NCBI GenBank assembly: GCA_003024785.1
Contig: PUQB01000284.1
Coordinates: forward strand, 186,001-250,000
Reading direction: 5' to 3'
Length of the DNA stretch: 64,000 bases
Source: Selaginella tamariscina
Lineage: Eukaryota > Streptophyta > Lycopodiopsida > Selaginellales > Selaginellaceae
Position 1 is the first letter of the stretch. Each line of letters opens with the position of its first letter. This document shows, in pieces, positions 57,736-64,000 of the stretch. Below the pieces are notes generated by a model. The model made no database searches and was not told where the DNA came from. It worked only from the letters and a program-made list of their open reading frames with translations. The position numbers were made by a program, and so were the translations under genes.

Positions 57736-58070
57736 CCATGTGAATATATATGTGTATTAGTATATATAAGTTGCATATCTCATTTTATTTACTTTTATCA
57801 TCTTATCATAATATTTCGAGTAAAAGCTAGGAATCTATGTAAAACTGTCCAGAGCTCACATTTGTGGTGGTTCTAAAACGAAATGTTATCTTTCTTTTGC
57901 ACTAACACAAATGTGAGCTTCGGACAGTTAATTACGTCTACTTCTCTCTGTGTATTATTTTTGTATATTCGGGTTTATACAAGTGTGTGTGCGTTTTTAT
58001 ATATTTGTATTTATAGTGTATTATTTTGCAGAAGGACGATTTGATCAAACAAGGAGATCGAGTCATTAGT
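57736..58070. promoter_or_regulatory. 5' region of the ParB-methyltransferase gene
   Basis: It holds the stem-loop and ends with an acceptor-like TATTTTGCAG (58,022-58,031) followed by an open stretch to the ATG at 58,071. An upstream leader intron is therefore likely, as for the transposase gene. No certain TATA box; TTTATATATTTG at about 57,995 is a candidate. Confidence 0.4.
57843..57929. other. Stem-loop with 24-bp near-perfect stem
   Basis: 57,843-57,866 (AACTGTCC AG AGCTCACATTTGTG) pairs with 57,906-57,929; only two positions (AG against GA) differ. The loop is 39 bases. Size and shape resemble a microRNA-type foldback or an inverted-repeat remnant. It lies between array 2 and the ParB-methyltransferase gene. 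Confidence 0.7.
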
Positions 58071-61000
58071 ATGGAGTCGTCGTCAAATTCTGGGTAAGAA
58101 TTAAAATAAAATCTGTTATACTCGGATACTTGAACTAATCATTTTTGTATTCAGATGTGGAATTGAAGTGACATTAAAGACAAGAGCAGGAGAAGAGATG
58201 GGCAGGGGGATTTTGGAATCAACTTGGCCATATTTTAAGATAAATGGGAAGCGCATTGGAGCAACCATGGTTGCTGTCAAATTAACCTCTGTCACATCTC
58301 ATGGACAAGCAAAACAATGGAAAGTTGATTCGCTAGTCAAGCACCCGAAAGCAGGCTGCGAACCCAGATTGGACGATGCTCGACAGATATGCCTTGTTCC
58401 ATCCAATGTCACGTTCTCGGATCCAGAGGTCGTCAGTTACAACATTAATCTCGGGTGGTTTTGTCGACTTGTGGATAATGATGTTCACGTGTTCACTAAT
58501 GATGTTGACCTTGGAGTTCTTCTTCAACTCAACGAAAGCCCATCTATGGAGGGGATCCATCTGGATGTCTACTTCGAAGATCTTCAGACTCATCGAGTAG
58601 GTGTATTGTCAGGAGATATTGTTCACAATACAGAAAATCAGCAAGTGGAGCAATCTTCCCTCTTGACATTGAAGAAGAACACAGCGACATCATAAGGGAG
58701 ATTGAGAAGGTGGCTCGGTCTCAGGTTCTCTACAGATCACGTTCAATTTGCTTAGGAAGCTTCGGGAGCTGGAGGAGTGTGCCGAGAACACTAGAACAGC
58801 TGCAGTCGGGGATCACACATGTTGATTCGGATCGCAAAAGAAAATCATCAATCGTTTTGTCAGCTGCACCTGTGGCATCTCATGCTGCAATAAGTCACAA
58901 GGAAATGATGTTGGATGATAAGATTTATCCTTGTAGGGTTAAATATTGCAGCGTCAACCCAAACTTCAATTACAGGCCACTCAACCAGGAACGTGTAGCT
59001 GAGCTCATGGAGAAGATGAAGGACGACAATTCTTATACCGTTCCACATAATGCTGTTTTGTGTCCATACTATGAAAGAAGGAAGGGTGCTGACAAAGTCT
59101 GGATCACAACACCAGAACAACTCATGAAGATTCAGACGGAGAATAAAAGATCTATCAAGTACTACATCATTAGTGGCCAGCACACAATAACGGCAGCCCA
59201 ACGACTTCTCGATGAACACAACAAAGGAACGATGGCAACAAAACTTTCCGAGCATACCCGTGAGAAGCTGACAAAAAGATCGGCGTTTTTAGCTAAGCCG
59301 AATCTCACAATCGAGCAGTACCATAAGTTATCGGCGGAATGGGACGCTGCCGACACCAACCACTACAACAGCAAAATATGGGAGAAGTTTAAACACACGC
59401 GAGCCGTGTGGGAATCTCTTCAGCGACCACAAAGAGCTACCGCAGGGAATACACAATCTGCGGAATACCGGGTAAGCAAATTGTTTGGGCGGGATTTATC
59501 TCGCCGGTATATTAATCTGTCTTTTTCCTCAGAGAGTTGAAGAAATTGCAGCAGTTGATTTTGCCCAGGTGGGCGGGAAGGAAACATCATTTCTGATGAT
59601 GTTGATTTCTTGCCCCGAAGATAGGATCTTTGCCAAATGGTTGGGGATTATGGAATCCTTTTCAAAAGGAACACTGAAGAAGAAGCAGACAAGTGAAGGG
59701 GAGCCCTCAGAAAAGTCTGCAAAGAAACCCAGTAAGACGCCGAAGGCTAAGTCTGTTCAATCTACAAAGGATGTAGACAACGATTTCAAGCTCACATGGT
59801 TGAAGCCTTTAAATGGAACAACGATGGAGGAGATGGAAGTCTTGGCTGATTTGGTGATCGATGGCAAACTACAAATTAATAACAGCAGCCCAACCTCTCC
59901 TTTTCATCTCAAGGCAATGGAGTTGAAGACGGTCAGGCATTTCAAGGAGTGGTTGGGAATACACTGCCACAAACTGGGTTGGACCTCGACTTCAACATAT
60001 GAAGAGGTTAGCAAATATTTGCATGTGACGAACGATGATATGCTTGTCGAATGGGTGAACCAATCGGAAGATCTAGGCAAGAATCTATTGCACGCCAACG
60101 CCAAAAAGGAGAACATTGGGATGACGCCTTCTCTTATGGCAGTCCTTCAGCAGCGGAGAACCGAATTGAACCTTATAAAGGAGGATGCTACGAATCACGA
60201 CAAGCCCTACAGATGTTTGTTGTTAGATTCGGAGACTTTATGGGGTAACATCACTGCTTGTAGGAAACCGTTTCAATTGTTCGTGATGGATCGGCGGGTG
60301 TCAAAAAATCTTTCGACAGATAGGGCACTAGAGGATCTGGTGGAGAAACTTAGCCGTGCAAGCATATACATAGAAGGTATTTATTATTGAATTCATGCTT
60401 GCGCTCTTCACTGATACCTACTTTTTCAGGTATTTATTTCTTGATTCTTGCTCATGTCACCGATACTTTTGCCTTCGCCTTCGCCAAGAAGAATAGACAT
60501 CGTTGGACAGGATTTTATATGAACGATGCTAATCCCAAGTGCATTGATACTGTTGTTCACTTGGTTGTTAGGAATGCGCCAAACAATTTCAAGCTTCCAA
60601 ATGACTGGCCAGGCATCTGTTTGCACTCCAACGGCCCTGAACCTCCATCCGATACACCGATAGGTATGAGTGACGTATTCGGCAATGTACGTTATCCAAA
60701 CATTACAAGTCAAGCGGCACGGAGCATCGTCAACTTGATCAGGGGTCCTCACAGTGATGCGTGGGTTTTTGACTACTGCACTAGGGGGTCCGTCTTGAAG
60801 GAGTGTTACCTTCGGCATACATGTGTGTTTGCCGTTGAGAAGGATAAGACCATGGTTGAGGACCTGAACAAGTGGATAGATTGGGTCTCAACTGAGTACC
60901 CCAACGAATCCATAAAGGCGTATTTGAGAAAGTTCCCTCCAGATAAGTGCGATAGCTCTGAAGGTGAATCTGGTTCAATCTCGGAGTCTGAGAACGAACA

Positions 61001-61175
61001 TCAATCAGATATTAGACCGGAAGTTATCTCGAGGAGTACAGAACATTCGCACACTCCAGGACCCATGGAAACATCAATAGAAGATGCAGAAGATCTTGAA
61101 CCATCTCACAAGCGGCTTAGACCTTCTTCGCCTCATTCAGAAGGTAATAGCGAAGAAGAATTGATAATGAATTGA
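58071..61175 (+). CDS. ParB-like domain fused to beta-class DNA methyltransferase-like domain
   Basis: Four exons: 58,071-58,093, 58,155-59,471, 59,533-60,376, 60,430-61,175 (about 975 residues). Exon 1 starts MESSSNSG; exon 2 starts CGIEVTLKTRAGEEMGRGIL. After one frameshift near 58,650 a ParB-like segment follows: 'FNYRPLNQERVAELMEKM' (58,960-59,020) and 'IISGQHTITAAQRLLDE' (59,165-59,215), matching ParB's R..(x)..V..L and GxHR..AA elements. The C-terminal half resembles N6A/N4C methyltransferases in beta order: 'FQLFVMDRRVSKN' where DPPY is expected (~60,280), 'WPGICLHSNGPEPPSD', 'MSDVFGNVRYPNITSQAARS', then 'WVFDYCTRGSVLKECYLR', 'CVFAVEKDK' as the AdoMet-binding (FxGxG-like) motif (~60,765-60,845). 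The tail is acidic and serine-rich with 'KRLRPSS', nuclear-signal-like. Role inferred: sequence-specific DNA binding and ancestral methylation. Catalytic motif loss suggests an inactive enzyme here. Confidence 0.7.
59472..59532 (+). other. 61-bp intron containing a palindrome copy
   Basis: GTAAGC ... CCTCAG; removal joins 'SAEYR' to 'RVEEIAAVDF' in frame. The intron includes GGCGGGATTTATCTCGCC (59,488-59,505), the same two-change variant as the array-2 copy at 56,449. Confidence 0.85.
60377..60429 (+). other. 53-bp GT-AG intron in the methyltransferase domain
   Basis: GTATTTATTATTG ... CTTTTTCAG; joins 'SIYIEG' to 'IYFLILAHV' in frame. The exon after it starts with the same GTATTTATT as the intron, so a small duplication created or moved the border. 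Confidence 0.8.
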
Positions 61176-61447
61176 TAGAGTGATGAATAGTTGTAAATGA
61201 GTGTAACATAAGGCATTTTTGTATATTTCTTTTATATTTGTACAGAAAATAAATTCTCAAGGATTAATGAAGCTTTTAGTTCAAACATGGGTCACACATT
61301 AACAAGGTAAATAATATACCTTGATAATTTTAAGGTCAGCTAATTATCATTTTGCAGATGTAATGAAATAATTGAGAACATGGATTTTCAGCATTGCCAT
61401 GAGGTAAGAGAGGGGTTTGGCGACAATTTCTTGTGCCACATGTCAGA
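61176..61447. other. Spacer between methyltransferase and phosphatase genes, possible leader exons
   Basis: Splice-like sites occur (ACAAG|GTAAATAA at about 61,306; TTTTGCAG at 61,351-61,358; GAG|GTAAGAGA at 61,403; GTCAG at 61,442-61,446). The phosphatase gene may therefore have 5' leader exons here. No coding domain is recognised. Confidence 0.4.
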
Positions 61448-62623
61448 ATGACAGAGTTCATGCAGGAAATGGATAATAATGCAGCTCAAAACATCGTTAC
61501 CATGGGGGCCACTTCAGTTTTTGCATCATCATTTTTATTGGCTTCAGTTCCGAAATCAATTTCTTCAGCGCATGCAATATCTGAATCTTGTAAGGATGAT
61601 GTACAATTAAATGATGAAGGGATAGGCAACGAAATAGTGGCAACGGATAAATGTGAAAGGGAGCAAACAAGTGATTTGCAAAGTATTCAAGAGGCAACGC
61701 TATCTCACGTTACTCATGGCCATATTGTGTTGTTGGATGTCAATGGTGTTCTGCTTCATCGACAAAGGCCCGAGGATAGAAAAACAGAAATCAAACAAGG
61801 AGATTTCATTCCTTGTCATGGTAAATTTCGATATGATATTATTTTTCGTCCAGGGTTGGATCGTCTCTTTCAAAAGCTTAAGGAGATGGGTGCGCTTGTG
61901 GGGATTTGGTCATGCATGCAGATTCATAACTTAACACCGCTGTTGAGTTTACTTAAGAAACATTGTAGTGTTGCAGAAGAGGTGATTCGTAAAGATTGGA
62001 TTTTTGACCAGCGAATGTGTTATAAACCTCTCGAATTTCACAATATAAGAAAGGAAAGCAAGCCATACTTCTTCAAGAATGAAAGAATAATTGGGACTCA
62101 TGGGGAGATCAGTCGCTTAAGGATAACGAAGAATGCACATATCTTAGTAGTAGACGACTCTCCTCAGAAGGCTATGCTCAACCAAAACATTGCTTGTATT
62201 CATCCAATCACTTTCGATCCATATTCTGATATCGATATCATGGATGAGCTAGTGAACTACTTGGATACGTGCCTCAGAAAGAAGAATCTCGAAAATTTTT
62301 GTGAGCAGTATCCACCGTATCATACATTTCCTGAAGCTTTTCTTTCTCGTGATATTGAATTTTATAAAATGAAGGATAGCAACCGGGCGCTTTATAATAT
62401 TATTCTTAAGGAACGTCAGTTTTTAGATGAGCCTTTATGCAGACCTTCTCTTATCACATCTTATGTATTAACAAGGATGGCAACTCCCAATTGCATTCGT
62501 GAGAGTGTTAAGTGGTGGCAACAACATCAAGATATTGACCAAAATGATTTGATTAATCCGGAGAGTGATGATTTAGACAAAATGAAAAGATTTCTTTGTA
62601 TGATAGAAAGAAAGTATTTATAA
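61448..62623 (+). CDS. HAD-superfamily FCP1-like phosphatase
   Basis: An uninterrupted frame of 391 residues from ATG 61,448 (MTEFMQEMDNNAAQ); the frame is open a few codons upstream without another ATG. Motif I reads 'IVLLDVNGVLLHR' (~residues 93-105), with D-x-N instead of the usual D-x-D. 'FRPGLDRLFQKLKEMGALVG' and 'IWSCM' (~133-157) match the FCP1 R-P-G-L...W/S core, and 'HILVVDDSPQKAMLNQNIAC' (~232-250) is the DD motif, followed by 'YSDIDIMDELVNYLDTCL'. FCP1/NIF-type enzymes dephosphorylate serine/threonine, classically on RNA polymerase II's tail. The second motif-I aspartate is the general acid, so its change to asparagine may reduce activity. The N-terminal ~90 residues are low-complexity. 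It is the only clearly intact gene in the element and could be cargo captured from the host. Confidence 0.8.
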   Translation: MTEFMQEMDNNAAQNIVTMGATSVFASSFLLASVPKSISSAHAISESCKDDVQLNDEGIGNEIVATDKCEREQTSDLQSIQEATLSHVTHGHIVLLDVNGVLLHRQRPEDRKTEIKQGDFIPCHGKFRYDIIFRPGLDRLFQKLKEMGALVGIWSCMQIHNLTPLLSLLKKHCSVAEEVIRKDWIFDQRMCYKPLEFHNIRKESKPYFFKNERIIGTHGEISRLRITKNAHILVVDDSPQKAMLNQNIACIHPITFDPYSDIDIMDELVNYLDTCLRKKNLENFCEQYPPYHTFPEAFLSRDIEFYKMKDSNRALYNIILKERQFLDEPLCRPSLITSYVLTRMATPNCIRESVKWWQQHQDIDQNDLINPESDDLDKMKRFLCMIERKYL

Positions 62624-62883
62624 AAAATTAACATGTTGATAAGAAAATGATTTCATTTGTAATTATGTTTGATAGTATTTCTTCATTATTGTAAACTATT
62701 TTTAGAATAATATGAATATTCTAAGATATTTTAGGAATATTCCTTACTAAGTAAGGTTATTGAAGGATTAATTAATTAATTAATTAATATTTAAGGCTTA
62801 ATTACATATTAATTAAATGATTAATTAATAATTAAAACTTAAGTATTAATTAGTAATTTATTTTATATTCCCATTTTCACGTA
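62624..62883. other. Right AT-rich arm of the transposon
   Basis: Non-coding; includes (TTAA)n-rich sequence near 62,768-62,790 and 'GAATATTC' motifs like the left arm. Confidence 0.6.
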
Positions 62884-62911
62884 TCATGCCCTTTAGTTAC
62901 CAACGTTGCAT
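62884..62911 (-). repeat. Right terminal inverted repeat
   Basis: Plus strand ends ...CAACGTTGCAT. Read inward on the minus strand it begins ATGCAACGTTGGTAACTAAA and continues GGGCATG, matching the left end. T-runs flank both ends. Confidence 0.8.
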
Positions 62912-64000
62912 TTTTAGAAAATATCCATTTTGGATCCAAAACACGTCGTCCCGATGGCGCTGAATTCACTTGAACAATAGGTGCCATTAACCTGAATAGA
63001 AGCAACTTCTTCCACAATGGGTTCCATCCAAGATGGAGCCTCAAATCCTGAGACGGCCTCATCATAATGGGGATGCCGGCATCAACAAGACCACAAAATC
63101 ATCAAGCTTTGTAGCAACTGCTTCAGCATTTCTCGAACTTTCAATGAGGGCCGACATTTCCAGGGGTGATCAAGAATTGGCATCGGATCAGACATGCCAC
63201 AAGGTGGTGGAGTGTTGGAGGCATATCCTTGACTAGAGGAGCATCATCCGGTTTGGCATGTCTAGAAGTGGAGATTCCCTAGTGGAATCTTTAGTGCAAC
63301 TCACGAATAAGATCTAAAGGTAGAGGCAAGAGTGGATCATCCCCATAAGTGAGATCAAAGAATAAGTTGAGTCCATCAAATGAAAGAAGGATCTTGAAAA
63401 GACTTTGTGCACATGGAAAGTCATCTTCATTGAATATGACCTCCATGCTTACAAGGGCCCTGTGAGATATAGATTCCACAACTTGTAAGCTTTTCTCCCA
63501 ATGGTGTCAACCTATGCATATCCCATGAAGATGAATTTTTTACTTTTGGATTTAGCTTTTTTCTAAAGTTGATCAAGGGTAGTGTGTATGTTGCACAACC
63601 GAAGACCCGAAAGTGGGACACATTAGAAGTAGAACCTGTCTAAAATGCCTTAGGGGTTTTCTATCCAAAGCAGCTATAGCAAGGCAATTTTGGATATGCA
63701 TTGCTGCCTCTTGCCAAACATCTTTGTTGAGATGTCATCGGCTAACAAAGTGCGAGCAGCATTGACAAGAGTGTGATTCTTCTTTCCGCAACACCATTTT
63801 GCTAGGGGTGTATCAGGTCGTGGCTTGTAGTGGTATGCCTACATCACGACAATGCCTCGAAGCTTATTGCCATCGTCAACCCGAAGATCTTTTATCTTGG
63901 AGATTTTCAACGTAAGCCTTGTATGTTTGAAACGCAGCAACTGCATCACTCTTACACATTAAGAATGATGCATGTTTGAGGACTATAGTCATCAATGAAT
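62912..64000 (-). mobile_element. Ty1/copia retrotransposon 2, 5' part (integrase end to RT start)
   Basis: Minus-strand motifs: 'HFRVFGCATYTLPLINFRKK' (63,618-63,560, the conserved segment after the integrase core), then a decayed linker, then 'APSGRRVLDPKWIFSK' (62,960-62,915, start of RT), which stops exactly at the 15-kb element. It runs off the window end and contains several stops and frameshifts. Confidence 0.8.

Larger units (their letters stand above)
47948..62911. mobile_element. 14,964-bp TIR DNA transposon with transposase, palindrome arrays, ParB-methyltransferase and HAD phosphatase
   Basis: The left end reads inward ATGCAA-GTTG-TAACTAAA-(AT)-GGGCATG. The right end, read inward on the minus strand, gives ATGCAA-C-GTTG-G-TAACTAAA-GGGCATG, a ~28-bp imperfect terminal inverted repeat. 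The left flank ends TTTT, the right flank starts TTTT. If three T's are a target duplication, the copia 2 RT frame on the two sides (…WIFSK right, …YKKDG left) rejoins in phase, which fixes both borders. Inside are a DDE-type transposase gene (minus), two palindrome arrays, a ParB-methyltransferase gene (plus) and an HAD phosphatase gene (plus). TIRs, short target duplication and own transposase define a DNA transposon; its superfamily is not assigned. Confidence 0.85.

Noticed and set aside
47948-62911. Helitron or Maverick/Polinton
   Set aside because: There is no Rep/helicase, protein-primed polymerase or capsid gene, and the element has TIRs with a DDE-type transposase instead.

Overview
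The window looks like repeat-rich nuclear DNA of a land plant. It holds decayed relatives of a CER1-type wax-biosynthesis gene, a PLS-type pentatricopeptide-repeat (PPR) gene and a nepenthesin-type aspartic protease. It also has GT-AG introns, many dinucleotide microsatellites, CCCTAAA telomere-type repeats, and several Ty3/gypsy and Ty1/copia retrotransposons nested in each other. I suspect a seed-free plant such as a fern, but that is inference. No chromosomal host gene outside mobile DNA is clearly intact.

Layout, 1-26 kb. An AT-rich block with a tRNA-Thr-like pseudogene (1-2,600) is interrupted by a decayed Ty3/gypsy element (2,601-7,187). A large non-autonomous LTR element on the minus strand follows (8,477 to about 16,012), and its left LTR carries a 566-bp solo LTR with a perfect 5-bp target duplication. 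Then come pseudogenes of an aspartic protease (16.7-19.2 kb), a PPR protein (20.4-21.7 kb) and a CER1-like enzyme (23.4-24.4 kb), all on the minus strand. The first of several related exon fragments of a Crinkler/RHS-like family lies at 25.4-26.3 kb.

Layout, 26-46 kb. A second Ty3/gypsy element (26,685-31,556) is followed by diverged second copies of the CER1-like, Crinkler/RHS-like, PPR and tRNA blocks (32.7-39.7 kb). The best Crinkler/RHS-type P-loop NTPase remnant is at 35.5-37.4 kb. Two small inverted-repeat elements (MITE-like) lie at 35.1 and 40.4 kb. A Ty1/copia element lacking its reverse-transcriptase core (41,954-45,098) sits next to another Crinkler/RHS-family fragment.

Layout, 46-64 kb: the most interesting part. 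A minus-strand Ty1/copia element is split in two (about 46.25-47.95 kb and 62.91-64.0 kb) by one 14,964-bp insertion, 47,948-62,911. The insertion has imperfect terminal inverted repeats beginning ATGCAA and is flanked by T-runs consistent with a 3-bp TTT target duplication; removing it brings the copia reading frame back together. It carries: (1) a minus-strand gene for a DDE/RNase-H-like transposase of the type I recall as DUF7869; (2) two arrays of an 18-bp perfect palindrome, GGCGGGATTAATCCCGCC, at a regular spacing of about 45 bp; (3) a plus-strand, intron-containing gene joining a ParB-like domain to a beta-class (N6A/N4C-type) DNA methyltransferase-like domain; (4) an intact HAD/FCP1-like phosphatase gene.

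How the parts may work together (inference). The two arrays lie beside the 5' ends of the divergently pointing transposase and ParB-methyltransferase genes, and one variant palindrome lies inside an intron of the latter. ParB proteins classically bind palindromic parS sites. The simplest hypothesis is that the element encodes a protein that binds, and perhaps once methylated, its own palindrome arrays, for regulation, pairing, transposition-complex assembly or epigenetic protection. This copy has frameshifts and degenerate methyltransferase motifs, so it may be a decaying member of an active family.
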